Notes under the pieces: model-generated
Seen by the model: only the letters and a program-made list of their open reading frames with translations
What the model was told of the DNA's origin: nothing
Databases searched by the model: none
Assembly: GCA_037200845.1 (NCBI GenBank)
Contig: JBBCGQ010000001.1
Location: 1,984,001 to 2,048,000 of the forward strand
From: Bauldia sp.
GTDB lineage: Bacteria > Pseudomonadota > Alphaproteobacteria > Rhizobiales > Kaistiaceae
Direction: 5' to 3'
DNA length: 64,000 nt
Position numbers and translations under genes: made by a program
Part shown: positions 19,554 to 28,823 of the stretch, in pieces
How positions within the stretch are numbered: the stretch's first letter is position 1
Layout of the letters: each line of letters opens with the position of its first letter

Positions 19554-20376
19554 CTTCGCCGTCGTAGTCGTCGTCCGTGCTGATCGTCGGGTCGCGCGGC
19601 AGCGCCAGCGGCCGGTTGCCGGACTTCTGGATGAACTCGATCAACACGTTGACGGCCGGAAAGCTGCCGTACTGCTCGGCGACGGCGGCAAGCCGCTCGG
19701 TGCGCGGGCCCTGCAGCGTGAAGAACAGGCGGTAGGCCTGATGCAGCGCGTGCAGCGTGTCCTTGTCGTAGCCCCGCCGCTTGAGGCCGACGACGTTGAG
19801 GCCGGCAAGACGCGCGAAGCGCCCGGTCGCCATCACGAACGGGATGACGTCGCGGCTGATGCCGCTCATGCCGCCGATGAAGGAGTGCGCGCCGATACGG
19901 CTGTGCTGCTGCACCGCGACCAGGCCGCCGAGGATGGCGTAGTCGCCGATCTCGGTGTGGCCGCCGAGCGTCGCGAGGTTGGTGAGGATGACGTGCTCGC
20001 CCAGCACGCAATCGTGCGCGACATGGGCGCTGGTCATGATGAAGGAATGCGCGCCGATCACGGTCGTGCCGCGCCCGCGCGCCGTGCCGCGGTTGATCGT
20101 GGCGTATTCGCGGATGACGCAATCGGGCCCGATCACCAGGCCGGTGTCTTCGCCCTTGTAGCTGAGATCCTGCGCCTCGCCGCCGAGCACGGCGAGCGTC
20201 GCCACCCGCGTCCGCGCCCCGACGGTCGTGCGCCCGCGGATCATGACGTGCGCGTCGAGCGTCACGCCGTCCTCCAGCGTCACCTCGTGGCCGACGACGG
20301 AGAAGGCGCCGACGGTGACGTCCGCGCCGAGGCGCGCGCCGTCCTCGACGATGGCGGAGGGATGAATCAGGCTCAT
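19546..20376 (-). CDS. lpxA: UDP-N-acetylglucosamine O-acyltransferase
   Basis: The 276-residue left-handed beta-helix enzyme adds the 3-hydroxyacyl chain from acyl-ACP to UDP-GlcNAc, the first step of lipid A synthesis. It has hexapeptide repeats throughout the first two thirds (IHPSAIVEDGARLGADVTVG), the conserved REYATINRGT block, and the catalytic His region MTSAHVAHDCVLG. The C-terminus is the helical trimer domain (KRRGYDKDTLHALHQAYRLF). The C-terminal acidic tail DDDYDGEDA is extra. It lies 9 bp after fabZ and overlaps lpxI by 8 nt. Confidence 0.95.
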   Translation of the reverse strand: MSLIHPSAIVEDGARLGADVTVGAFSVVGHEVTLEDGVTLDAHVMIRGRTTVGARTRVATLAVLGGEAQDLSYKGEDTGLVIGPDCVIREYATINRGTARGRGTTVIGAHSFIMTSAHVAHDCVLGEHVILTNLATLGGHTEIGDYAILGGLVAVQQHSRIGAHSFIGGMSGISRDVIPFVMATGRFARLAGLNVVGLKRRGYDKDTLHALHQAYRLFFTLQGPRTERLAAVAEQYGSFPAVNVLIEFIQKSGNRPLALPRDPTISTDDDYDGEDA

Positions 20377-20385
20377 GGCGGCGGG

Positions 20386-20850
20386 CTACTTTTCGGGGTC
20401 GGACATCATGGCGGTGATCATCGCCTCGGCGACCTTGGCGCCATCGACGATCGCCTCACATGCGAATTTCCAGACGTAGCCGCGCGCCTGCACCTTGCGG
20501 ATGTGATACTCGAGCACGTCGCCCGGCAGCACCGGCTTGCGGAAGCGCGCGGCGTCGATGGTCAGCAGATAGACCAGCTTCGGCCCGTCGGCGTTGAACG
20601 AGCGGATGCTGACCGCCCCCGCGGTCTGCGCCATCCCCTCGAGGATGAGGACCCCCGGCATCACCGGGCGCTCGGGAAAGTGCCCGGCGAAATGCGGCTC
20701 GTTCGCGGTGACGTTCTTGATGCCGGTGGCGCTCCTGGCGCCGTCGATATCGACGATACGGTCGACCATCAGGAACGGATAGCGGTGCGGCAGCAGCTTC
20801 AGTATCTGCTGGAGATCGACGGTCTCGAGCGTTGACGGCGCGCCGTCCAT
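20386..20850 (-). CDS. fabZ: 3-hydroxyacyl-ACP dehydratase FabZ
   Basis: The 154-residue hot-dog-fold enzyme dehydrates 3-hydroxyacyl-ACP in fatty-acid elongation and so competes with the Lpx acyltransferases for the same pool. I choose the ATG at 20848-20850 because AAGGGAG lies eight bases upstream and the product has normal length; an in-frame GTG at 20925 would add 25 unconserved residues. Signatures are [18 protein letters not shown], the catalytic His in [12 protein letters not shown] and the Glu in [10 protein letters not shown]. It follows bamA directly; the lpxD gene usually found between them is absent. Confidence 0.93.
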   Translation of the reverse strand: MDGAPSTLETVDLQQILKLLPHRYPFLMVDRIVDIDGARSATGIKNVTANEPHFAGHFPERPVMPGVLILEGMAQTAGAVSIRSFNADGPKLVYLLTIDAARFRKPVLPGDVLEYHIRKVQARGYVWKFACEAIVDGAKVAEAMITAMMSDPEK

Positions 20851-20937
20851 CGGCTCGCTCCCTTGCCCGACCACGTTGTCGGGCGACAGCTTGTGGCGCG
20901 CGATGACTGGTCGGCCCTCGTTCACGTCCGGCGGCGG

Positions 20938-23280
20938 CTAGAAGCTCGACCCGGCCCCGATACGGAATACCTGGGTCTTGTCGTAGCCCTGCTTGGTGAG
21001 CGCCTGGGCGTAGTCCGCGCGAATCTGACCGAACGGCGAAGCCCAGATGACCGAGCCGCCGACCGACGAGCGGATTGCCGTATCGTCCTGGATGACGCAC
21101 CCGGTGCAGTTGGCGGGCATGTCGGTGCCGAACAGCATGCCGGCATCGGCGAAGACCGCGCCGCGGAGACCGAAGTCCGGCGGCGTGAGCGGCAGCGGGA
21201 AGTTGACCTCGGCGGTGCCGGCCACGAAATTCTTGCCGCCGATCGCCACGCCGGTGGCATCGCGCGGGCCGTAGCCGAGGTTGGCAAAGCCGCGGATCGT
21301 CTCGCCGCCCTTGAAGAAGTTGTCCGACGGCGCCACCGGGCCGCCCAGCCCCGTGATGTTGCCGGCCGTAACCTTGAGCATGCCGATGATGTCGCTGTCG
21401 GGCAGAACCGGGCTGTAGACGCGCGCGTCGGCCGTCGAGCGGATGTATTTGGCGCTGCCGCCGATGCCGGCGAAATCCTGCGCGACCTTGAGGTACACGC
21501 CTTCCTTCGGATCGTTCCTGTTGTCGATCGTCGAGTAGGCCAGCGCGTATCCCGCCGACGACGTCAACCTGTCGCCGCCCGGGAAGTAGCAGATCGAGGA
21601 CCCCGGCGCCGCCGCGCAGTCCGCCGTACCGTCGGCGTAGGTGATCGAGCTGTTGTCGATCTTGTAGTTGAGCTGCAGCGTCAGGTCGTCGGTGAGCGGC
21701 AGGCCGAGCCGGAAGCCGCCGCCGGTGGAGTTGCTGGTGTAGGCCCGCGTTCCGTCAGGCTTCTGCTCGTTGTGATAGACGTCGAAGCCGGCCGCGACGC
21801 GCGTGCCCAGGAAGTACGGATCGGTGAACGACAGGCTGTAGGTGCGTGTGCCGCCGCTGCCGCCGACCGACACCTTCACCGCCTGGCCGCGGCCGAGGAA
21901 GTTGGTCTCTTCCAGCGCCACTTCGGCGATCAGGCCGTCCGTCGTCGATACGCCGGCCGAGACCGAGAACGATCCGGTCGATTGATCCTCGACGTTGACC
22001 ACGAGGATGATCTTGTCGGGCGCCGAGCCGGGCTCGGTCGTGATCTGCACCGTCTTGAAGAAGCCGAGGTCGCGCAGGCGCCGCTCGGCGCGATCGACGA
22101 GGACGCGGTTATACGCGTCGCCTTCGGAGATATCGAACTCGCGGCGCACGACATAGTCGCGCGTCTTGGTGTTGCCACGCACGTCGATGCGCTCAACGTA
22201 AGCGCGCGGGCCTTCGTCGATGACGTAGGTCATCGTGATGACGTTGTTGGTGTAGTCGCGATCGCCGCGCGGGCGCACCTGCGCGAAGACATAGCCCTGC
22301 CGCGACAATTCGATGGTCAGAGCTTCGGTCGACTTCTGAATTTCGTTGGCGTTGAAGACGTGCCCCGACTTCGTCCGCACGAAGCCAGTCAGCGAGTCGC
22401 CCGAAACCCCGTTGATCGAGGAATCCACGACCGAGGCGCCGAACTTGTAGCGCGGGCCCTCATCGACGGTGAACGTCACGGCGTACTTGCCGCGCGCCGC
22501 ATCGAACTGCGCATCGGCGCCGAGCACCTGGAAGTCGGCGTAGCCGTGCTGCAGGTAGAAGCGGCGGAGCAGCTCCTGGTCGGCCTGCAGCTTCTCTTCG
22601 CTGTAGACGTCGGCCTTGTTGAGCCACGAAAGCCAGTTGGTCTTCCGCGTCTGGATGATGCCGGTCAGGCGCGAGGCGGTGAACGCCTTGTTGCCGACGA
22701 ACATGATCGAGCCGACGCCGGTGCGGGCACCCTCGTTGATCACGAAAACGACATCGACGCGGTTGTTCGGCAGCGTCGTGACCTTGGCCTCGACGCTCGC
22801 CTCGTTACGGCCGCTGCGCGTGTAGTATTCCTTGATGCGGTTGACGTCGCTCTGCAGGCGCGCGTCGGACAGGCCGCTGCGCGACTTGAGCAGCGTTACC
22901 TGCTCCAGCACCGGCGACTTGACCTTCTTGTTGCCGGAGAACGACACCGAATTGATGATCGGATTCTCGGCGACCGTGACGACCAGCACGGCGCCGCGCT
23001 GGACAATCGACACGTCGGAGAACAGGCCGGTGTCGAACAGTGCCTTGACCGAGGCGTCGACGTCGCCGGCGGAGTAGCTCTTGCCCGGCTTGACCTGGAC
23101 GTACGCGCGGATCGTGTCCGCTTCGATGCGCTGGTTGCCCTTGACCTGGATACTCGACGCGACCGCAGCGGACGCGGAATCGGCGGTCAGTATGGAGGCG
23201 CTGCCGAAAAAGGCCGGCGCGGCGACCGCCAGGAGCAATGCGAAGGCCACTCTCCGGGCGAAATTCACGAATGAATGCAT
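20938..23280 (-). CDS. bamA: Outer membrane protein assembly factor BamA
   Basis: The 780-residue Omp85 protein inserts beta-barrel proteins into the outer membrane. A signal peptide covers about residues 1-40 (hydrophobic core VAFALLLAVAAPAFFG). Five POTRA domains follow, starting at IQVKGNQRIEADTIRAYVQV. The C-terminal part is the 16-strand barrel with the family motif VNFPLPLTPPDFGLRGAVFAD and a terminal Phe (GAGSSF) needed for barrel recognition. It lies between rseP and fabZ, with a 179-bp gap before it that may hold its own promoter. Confidence 0.95.
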   Translation of the reverse strand: MHSFVNFARRVAFALLLAVAAPAFFGSASILTADSASAAVASSIQVKGNQRIEADTIRAYVQVKPGKSYSAGDVDASVKALFDTGLFSDVSIVQRGAVLVVTVAENPIINSVSFSGNKKVKSPVLEQVTLLKSRSGLSDARLQSDVNRIKEYYTRSGRNEASVEAKVTTLPNNRVDVVFVINEGARTGVGSIMFVGNKAFTASRLTGIIQTRKTNWLSWLNKADVYSEEKLQADQELLRRFYLQHGYADFQVLGADAQFDAARGKYAVTFTVDEGPRYKFGASVVDSSINGVSGDSLTGFVRTKSGHVFNANEIQKSTEALTIELSRQGYVFAQVRPRGDRDYTNNVITMTYVIDEGPRAYVERIDVRGNTKTRDYVVRREFDISEGDAYNRVLVDRAERRLRDLGFFKTVQITTEPGSAPDKIILVVNVEDQSTGSFSVSAGVSTTDGLIAEVALEETNFLGRGQAVKVSVGGSGGTRTYSLSFTDPYFLGTRVAAGFDVYHNEQKPDGTRAYTSNSTGGGFRLGLPLTDDLTLQLNYKIDNSSITYADGTADCAAAPGSSICYFPGGDRLTSSAGYALAYSTIDNRNDPKEGVYLKVAQDFAGIGGSAKYIRSTADARVYSPVLPDSDIIGMLKVTAGNITGLGGPVAPSDNFFKGGETIRGFANLGYGPRDATGVAIGGKNFVAGTAEVNFPLPLTPPDFGLRGAVFADAGMLFGTDMPANCTGCVIQDDTAIRSSVGGSVIWASPFGQIRADYAQALTKQGYDKTQVFRIGAGSSF

Positions 23281-23459
23281 AGGGATCGGATGCCTATCGT
23301 CTTTTTGTCCTCAGGGCAAAAGCCACCCTGCGGATTCGCCCCCCGGGGCCTCCGAAGCGAAGGTTTACAGGCTTTTGACATCCCCGCAAGACGCCCCTTT
23401 TACCGCACCCGGCGAATCTGCCCCGTCGTGGCTACGCCGCCACGCATGGAAGCCATTAT
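23281..23459. other. Gap between rseP and bamA
   Basis: These 179 bp contain no supported gene. The gap is larger than others in the cluster, so an envelope-stress-type promoter for bamA is plausible, but no confident -35/-10 pair could be assigned by eye. Confidence 0.4.
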
Positions 23460-24602
23460 TCACAGCGAACTCAAATGAATTATGTCGTTCCAGGTCGCGA
23501 AAATCATCAACGCCAAAACCGCCGCCAGCCCGATGCGGAAGCCGATGTCCTGAACCCGGTCGCTGAGTGGTTTTCCCCGTATTGCCTCGGCCAGGAAATA
23601 AAGCAGGTGGCCGCCGTCGAGCATCGGTATCGGGAACAGGTTGATCAGCCCGATGCTGACCGAGAGGATTGCCGCCAGGTTGACCAGCGCGACAAAACCG
23701 AGGGTTGCGACCTGTGCTGAAACCTCGGCCACCCGGATCGGACCGCCAAGCTGGTCCGGCGATTCACGGCCGCGCACCACGCCGACCAGGTAGGACAGCG
23801 TGTGGTCGACGATGAACCAGGTTTCCTTGACGCCCAGCCATGCCGCCTGCGGCACGGAAAATTTCTCGGTCACGACGTCGGTCGCGGTCGGGTCGCGGGC
23901 GATGCCCAGCACGCCGATCCGCTGCTTGTTGCCGAACGTGTCGGTGACATCCTTGAGCACCGGGGTGGCGTCGAGCGCGATATCCGCGCCGCCGCGGTCG
24001 ACGACGAAATGCAGCGTCTCGCCGGGCCGGAAGCCGACGGCCCGCTGCAGGTCGGTGAAGCTCGTGACCGCGTCGCCGTCGATCGAGACGATGACGTCGC
24101 CGACCTTGAACCCGGCGACCTCGGCCGCGCTGCCCGCGGTCACGCGATCGACCCGCGCCGAGATCGTCTCGCGGCCGACGATCGAGAAGATCGCGGTGAA
24201 AATGGCGATGGCCAGCACGAAATTGGCGATCGGCCCGGCCGCCACGATGGCGGCGCGAGCACCGACGCTCTTGCCGGCGAACGTGCGCGACCGCTCCTCA
24301 GCCGGCATCGCCTCCAATGCCGCACGGCTGGGGGTCGAGGCCTCGCTGTCGTCGCCGAGAAACTTGACGTAGCCGCCGAGCGGGATGAGCGACAGGCGCC
24401 ACCGCGTGCCCTTGCGGTCGGTGAAGCCGATCAGCTCGGGGCCGAAGCCGACGGAGAAGGTGCGCACGAACACACCGCACCAGCGGGCGACGACGAAGTG
24501 GCCGAGCTCGTGGAAGAAGACGACGATGGTGAGCACAAACAGGAAGGGCAGGATGTAGCCCGCGGCACTGGAGCCGACACTACCGAACCAATTGGCAAGC
24601 AT
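23460..24602 (-). CDS. rseP: RIP metalloprotease RseP (site-2 protease)
   Basis: The 380-residue intramembrane zinc protease cleaves anti-sigma factors within the membrane. The zinc site HELGH is at residues 31-35 (VVFFHELGHFVVARW). The PDZ domain is central (GSAAEVAGFKVGDVIVSIDG) and the third zinc ligand is in FPIPMLDGGHLLYFLAEAI near the C-terminus. The ATG at 24600-24602 is preceded by AAGGA; a GTG one codon earlier is the alternative start. It lies 12 bp after dxr and upstream of bamA, the usual arrangement. Confidence 0.94.
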   Translation of the reverse strand: MLANWFGSVGSSAAGYILPFLFVLTIVVFFHELGHFVVARWCGVFVRTFSVGFGPELIGFTDRKGTRWRLSLIPLGGYVKFLGDDSEASTPSRAALEAMPAEERSRTFAGKSVGARAAIVAAGPIANFVLAIAIFTAIFSIVGRETISARVDRVTAGSAAEVAGFKVGDVIVSIDGDAVTSFTDLQRAVGFRPGETLHFVVDRGGADIALDATPVLKDVTDTFGNKQRIGVLGIARDPTATDVVTEKFSVPQAAWLGVKETWFIVDHTLSYLVGVVRGRESPDQLGGPIRVAEVSAQVATLGFVALVNLAAILSVSIGLINLFPIPMLDGGHLLYFLAEAIRGKPLSDRVQDIGFRIGLAAVLALMIFATWNDIIHLSSL

Positions 24603-24614
24603 CACCGTTCCTTC

Positions 24615-25826
24615 TCAGCCTGACCTGGCAACCAACTGGCCGGCAATGCGCCGCGCTTCCGCGTCGAGCGCGACGGCTTCCTCGATTGTGGCCGGAGCCC
24701 GGTTAATCAATTCCGCCGCCTTGTACAGCGTGTCGGCGACCATTCGGGCGATTTCAAGGAAGCCGATCTTGCCGGCCAGAAAAGCCATGACCGCTATCTC
24801 GTTGGCCGCGCTGAGGATATTGGTCGCCGCCCCGCCCGCCTCCAGCGCCTCGCCGGCAATCCGCAGCGCCGGGAAGCGATCGGGATCGGGGGCGCTGAAT
24901 TCGAGATGGGCGATCTCGGCGAGGTCCAGCCGCCGCCCGGCGCCGCGACTCGGCTGCGGCCATGCCAGGCAGTGGGCGATGGGCGTGCGCATGTCAGGCG
25001 CCGAAAGCGCCGCCATGAGGTAGCCGTTGGTGAACGACACAAGACCGTGGACGATGGACTGCGGATGGATCAGCACGCCAAGGCGATCGGCCGGCTGGTC
25101 GAAAAGATAGTGGGCCTCGATCAGCTCGAGGCCCTTGTTCATCAGCGTCGCGGAATCGATCGTGATCTTCGGTCCCATCGACCATTTCGGATGGCGGAGC
25201 GCCTCCGCCGCGGTCGCCTTCGCCATCTGCTCCAGCGACCAGGTGCGGAAGGGGCCACCCGACGCGGTGACGAGGATCCGCTCGACGCTCGCGTGATCGC
25301 GGCCCTCCAGAATCTGGAAGATGGCGTTGTGCTCGGAATCGACCGGCAGCAGCGCCGAGCCGGTGCGCTTGACCGCGCCCATGAACAGCGCGCCGGCCGA
25401 GACCAGGCACTCCTTGTTGGCGAGCGCGACGCAGGTGCCCGCGCTGACCGCCGCGTAGGTCGGCGCCAGACCGGCCGCGCCGACGATGGCCGCAACCACG
25501 ACATCGACCGGGCGGAGCGCCGCCTCGACAACGGCGGCCGGACCGGCCGCCGCGGCGATGCCCGTGCCGGCGAGTGCGGCCTTGAGGTCGGCGTATCCGG
25601 CAGGGTCGGCAAGCACCGCGATCCGCGCCCCGGCCTTCCGCGCCAGCGCGGCAAGCTGCACGGCGTTGGCATTGGCGGTGACGGCCTCAACCGCGAAGGC
25701 TTCAGGACGCTCGGCAAGCACCGACAGGGTGCTGGTGCCGATGGAGCCGGTGGCGCCGAGGATGGTGACCCGCCGCGGCGCGACGGCGGGGGAATGTCCG
25801 AGCGCAGCGGCGCGGGCGCTCACCAT
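24615..25826 (-). CDS. dxr: 1-deoxy-D-xylulose 5-phosphate reductoisomerase
   Basis: The 403-residue NADPH enzyme makes MEP, the committed step of the non-mevalonate isoprenoid pathway. The ATG at 25824-25826 overlaps the cdsA stop (ATGGTGA). Motifs are the NADPH-binding VTILGATGSIGTSTLSVL, the ALANKECLVSAG block, VDSEHNAIFQ, the substrate loop TASGGPFRTWS, and TIDSATLMNKGLELIEAHYL. The C-terminal NEIAVMAFLAGKIGF block is also typical. Its isoprenoid product feeds UppS two genes upstream in the same operon. Confidence 0.95.
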   Translation of the reverse strand: MVSARAAALGHSPAVAPRRVTILGATGSIGTSTLSVLAERPEAFAVEAVTANANAVQLAALARKAGARIAVLADPAGYADLKAALAGTGIAAAAGPAAVVEAALRPVDVVVAAIVGAAGLAPTYAAVSAGTCVALANKECLVSAGALFMGAVKRTGSALLPVDSEHNAIFQILEGRDHASVERILVTASGGPFRTWSLEQMAKATAAEALRHPKWSMGPKITIDSATLMNKGLELIEAHYLFDQPADRLGVLIHPQSIVHGLVSFTNGYLMAALSAPDMRTPIAHCLAWPQPSRGAGRRLDLAEIAHLEFSAPDPDRFPALRIAGEALEAGGAATNILSAANEIAVMAFLAGKIGFLEIARMVADTLYKAAELINRAPATIEEAVALDAEARRIAGQLVARSG

Positions 25827-26653
25827 TGCAGCAGCCCGACCGAGACATTGGCGCCGGCATGCAGCCAGCCGATGATGGCGGCGGCGCCGGCGGCGGTCGC
25901 CAGCCCATCGACGCGGTCCATCAATCCGCCGTGACCTGGGATGATCGTGCCGGAATCCTTGGCGCCGAACATGCGCTTGACCCAAGACTCGAACAGGTCG
26001 CCGGCCTGCGAGACGACCGACAGAACGGCCGCGATGACGACCAGCGGCGCGGTGACCGGAATGCCGGCGAGGATGGCGACGACGATGCCGGCGACGACGC
26101 CGAGCAGAAGGCCGCCGATCGCGCCGGCCTGCGTCTTGTTGGGCGAGATCTGCGGCGCGAGCTTGGCGCCGCCGATCGCGCGGCCGGCGAAATAGGCGCC
26201 GGTGTCGGTCGCCCAGACGATGGCGAGCACCACCAGTACCGCCTGCAGCCCGCCGGGCGTCAGGCGCAGCACCAGCAGCCCGACGCCAAGCATCGCCGCG
26301 TAGGCAACGCCCAGCGGCCGCCAGACGCTGAGCGTCAGCGCCGAGAACGCGATGGCGAGCGCCACCAGCGTGAGGCCGCCGATGACGAGGCCCATCGCCG
26401 TCATCGCGATGGCGAGCACCAGGGCGACGGTGAACACCGCGCCGGGAAATGCCGCGCGGTCGGTGAGGCTCACCCATTCGAGATGGAAGATGGCGGTCAC
26501 CACCGCCAGAACGATCGCCGCCGCCCATCCGCCGAAAATCGCGCCGATGAGGGCGATCGCGGCCAGTGCCAGCGCGGAGAGAAGGCGGACGAGGAGTTCG
26601 TTGCCGCTGCCGGCCGGCGTCAGGCGCGCGCCGCCGGCGCTCTGGTCGGTCAA
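25820..26653 (-). CDS. cdsA: Phosphatidate cytidylyltransferase
   Basis: The 277-residue multi-pass membrane enzyme makes CDP-diacylglycerol from phosphatidate and CTP. I place the start at TTG (26651-26653), which overlaps the uppS stop as TTGA and gives the normal length. The CDS signature is in the C-terminal part: [40 protein letters not shown], then [13 protein letters not shown]. Around seven hydrophobic helices precede it ([19 protein letters not shown] and others). It overlaps dxr by 7 nt, so uppS-cdsA-dxr are coupled. Confidence 0.93.
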   Translation of the reverse strand: MTDQSAGGARLTPAGSGNELLVRLLSALALAAIALIGAIFGGWAAAIVLAVVTAIFHLEWVSLTDRAAFPGAVFTVALVLAIAMTAMGLVIGGLTLVALAIAFSALTLSVWRPLGVAYAAMLGVGLLVLRLTPGGLQAVLVVLAIVWATDTGAYFAGRAIGGAKLAPQISPNKTQAGAIGGLLLGVVAGIVVAILAGIPVTAPLVVIAAVLSVVSQAGDLFESWVKRMFGAKDSGTIIPGHGGLMDRVDGLATAAGAAAIIGWLHAGANVSVGLLQW

Positions 26654-27405
26654 GCCGAACCCCGGCCGCCGTAGCGGCGCGTGCGGCCGCCGAATTCTTC
26701 GATCGCGGCCCGCAGCGCGTCGATGCCGAAGTCGGGCCACAGCACCGGCACGAAAACCAGCTCGGAATAGGCCGACTGCCACAACAGGAAATTCGACAGG
26801 CGGAGCTCGCCGCTGGTGCGAATGATGAGATCGGGATCGGGGAACGAGGCGGTGTCGAGGCGGCCGCTGATCGTCGCCTCGGTGATCGCCGCCGGCTCGA
26901 CCTTGCCCGACTTGACGTCCTCGGCGAGCGCCTGCACGGCGCGCACGATCTCGTCGCGGGCGCCATAGTTGAAGGCGAAGATCAGCTCCAGCGCGCGGTT
27001 ATTGGCGGTCAGCGCCTCGGCTTCCTCGATCATGCGGAGAATGTCGCCCGGCAGCCCGGCGCGCTTGCCGATGACCGTGATGCGCACGCCGGCGGCATGC
27101 AACTCGGCCACGTCACGGCGGATGTAGTGGCGAAACAGGCCGAACAGGAAATCGACTTCCTCGGCGGGCCGCGACCAGTTTTCCGACGAGAAGGAGAACA
27201 GCGTCAGGTGATGGACACCGAGATCGATAGCGCCCTTGACGGTGCGCCGCACGGCCTCGACCCCGCGGCGATGACCTTCGCTGCGCGGCAGGCCCCTCGC
27301 CTTCGCCCAGCGGCCGTTGCCGTCCATGATGATCGCGACATGCCGCGGCAGGCCCGCTCCCGAGCGCGCCTCCGGCACTGTCTGCTGATCGGCAAGGACT
27401 GGCAT
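26650..27405 (-). CDS. uppS: Isoprenyl transferase (undecaprenyl diphosphate synthase)
   Basis: The 251-residue cis-prenyltransferase builds undecaprenyl diphosphate, the lipid carrier for peptidoglycan and O-antigen. All conserved regions are present: [20 protein letters not shown] with the catalytic Asp, [31 protein letters not shown], and [18 protein letters not shown] followed by [14 protein letters not shown]. It is positioned between frr (19 bp away) and cdsA (4-nt overlap). Confidence 0.95.
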   Translation of the reverse strand: MPVLADQQTVPEARSGAGLPRHVAIIMDGNGRWAKARGLPRSEGHRRGVEAVRRTVKGAIDLGVHHLTLFSFSSENWSRPAEEVDFLFGLFRHYIRRDVAELHAAGVRITVIGKRAGLPGDILRMIEEAEALTANNRALELIFAFNYGARDEIVRAVQALAEDVKSGKVEPAAITEATISGRLDTASFPDPDLIIRTSGELRLSNFLLWQSAYSELVFVPVLWPDFGIDALRAAIEEFGGRTRRYGGRGSA

Positions 27406-27424
27406 CAGCTTTTGTTTCCGGTCG

Positions 27425-27967
27425 TCAGACCTGGGTTATCTCGGCTTCCTTGGTCGCCAGGATCGAGTCGATCTCGGCGATCGTATCGTCGGTGAATTTC
27501 TGGATCTGATCGGTCTGCCGGCGCTGGTCGTCCTCGCTCAGCGTCTTGGCTTCCTTCTTGACCAGATCGTGACCGTCGCGGCGCACGTGGCGCACGGCGA
27601 CGCGCGCCTGCTCGGCATATTTGTGCGCGATCTTGACCAGCTCCTGCCGGCGGTCGGCGGTGAGATCGGGGATCGGGATGCGCAAAAGCGTCCCGTCCAT
27701 GATCGGGTTGAGGCCGAGGTTCGCCTCGCGGATGGCGCGGTCGACGGCGCTGACCAGCGCCTTGTCCCACACCTGCACCGACAGCATGCGCGACTCCGGT
27801 ACGCTGATCGAGGCGACCTGGTTGAGCGGCATCGAGGCGCCGTAGGCATCGACGTAGATCGGCTCGAGCAGGCTCGACGAGGCGCGACCGGTCCTCAGCC
27901 CCGAAAGCTCGCCCTTGAGCGAGGCCACCGCACCTGCCATGCGCCGCTTGATTTCGCCGGTATCCAT
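27425..27967 (-). CDS. frr: Ribosome recycling factor
   Basis: The product is 180 residues, five fewer than the usual 185. RRF and EF-G split post-termination ribosomes. The two-domain pattern is clear: [80 protein letters not shown], then [15 protein letters not shown] and the final helix. The gene follows pyrH after 68 bp, the classic pyrH-frr-uppS order. Confidence 0.95.
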   Translation of the reverse strand: MDTGEIKRRMAGAVASLKGELSGLRTGRASSSLLEPIYVDAYGASMPLNQVASISVPESRMLSVQVWDKALVSAVDRAIREANLGLNPIMDGTLLRIPIPDLTADRRQELVKIAHKYAEQARVAVRHVRRDGHDLVKKEAKTLSEDDQRRQTDQIQKFTDDTIAEIDSILATKEAEITQV

Positions 27968-28036
27968 TGCTTCCTCTGCTTACAAATCAAATACTTATGG
28001 TTCGTTACGGGCTTTTGCGAGGACCGGCAAGCAGGA

Positions 28037-28756
28037 CTAGCCGGAGACGATGGTCGCCCGCCCGGTGCCCTTCAGAATATCAACGAAGGCGCCCGGCTGC
28101 AGGATCGAAAATACGACCAGCGGAATGTTGTTGTCCCGCGCCAGCGCCACCGCCCCGACGTCCATGACCTGCAGCCCCTGCTTGACGACGGCGTCGTAGG
28201 TCAGCGTGTCGTAGCGGGTGGCCGTCTTGTCCTTCTTCGGGTCGGCGGTATAGACGCCGTCGACCTGCGTGCCCTTGAACAGCGCGTCGCAGCCCATCTC
28301 GGCCGCACGCAGCGCCGCGCCGGAATCGGTGGTGACGAACGGGTTGCCGGTGCCGGCCGCGAACAGCACGACGTCGCCCGCTTCGAACGCGGCTTCGGCA
28401 CTGCGCTGGTTGAAGGTTTCGCAGATCGCCGGCATGGCGAGCGCCGAGAAGATGCGCGTCGGCGTGCCGAGCGCGCCGAGCTTCTGCTGCAGGGCGATGG
28501 AGTTCAGCACCGTCGCCAGCATGCCCATCTGGTCGCCGGCGACGCGATTGCCGCCGGCCTTCTGGATGCTCATGCCGCGGTAGATGTTGCCGCCGCCGGC
28601 CACGACGCCGATCTTGACGCCCAGCTTCGCGGCCTCGGCGATCTCGCCGGCGATGCGGGTGAGCACCGCGTCGTCAATGCCGAAGGTCTGGTTGCCGAGT
28701 AGCGCTTCGCCCGAAACCTTGAGGAGGACCCTCTTGAAGCGAAGCGGTGCGGGCAT
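28037..28756 (-). CDS. pyrH: UMP kinase
   Basis: The 239-residue amino-acid-kinase-fold enzyme phosphorylates UMP to UDP. Motifs are the N-terminal RVLLKVSGEALLG, the glycine loop VVAGGGNIYRG, GNRVAGDQMGMLATVLNS, the ATP-site FAAGTGNPFVTTDSGAALRA, and KDKTATRYDTLTYD. In the typical rhizobial order it follows tsf directly, but here a nucleotide cyclase gene is interposed on the same strand. A hairpin (GCCGGCTT...AAGCCGGC, 28772-28804) in the 67-bp upstream gap may end the cyclase transcript. Confidence 0.95.
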   Translation of the reverse strand: MPAPLRFKRVLLKVSGEALLGNQTFGIDDAVLTRIAGEIAEAAKLGVKIGVVAGGGNIYRGMSIQKAGGNRVAGDQMGMLATVLNSIALQQKLGALGTPTRIFSALAMPAICETFNQRSAEAAFEAGDVVLFAAGTGNPFVTTDSGAALRAAEMGCDALFKGTQVDGVYTADPKKDKTATRYDTLTYDAVVKQGLQVMDVGAVALARDNNIPLVVFSILQPGAFVDILKGTGRATIVSG

Positions 28757-28823
28757 GGCTCGACTCGTTGCTGGAGGCCGGCTTTCCGATACACGAAGCC
28801 GGCTTGCCTGTCACCGACAGGGG

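Noticed and set aside
20863-23274. An 803-codon open frame on the plus strand
   Set aside because: It is the antisense shadow of bamA; composition is Arg/Asp/Val-rich with no domain pattern.
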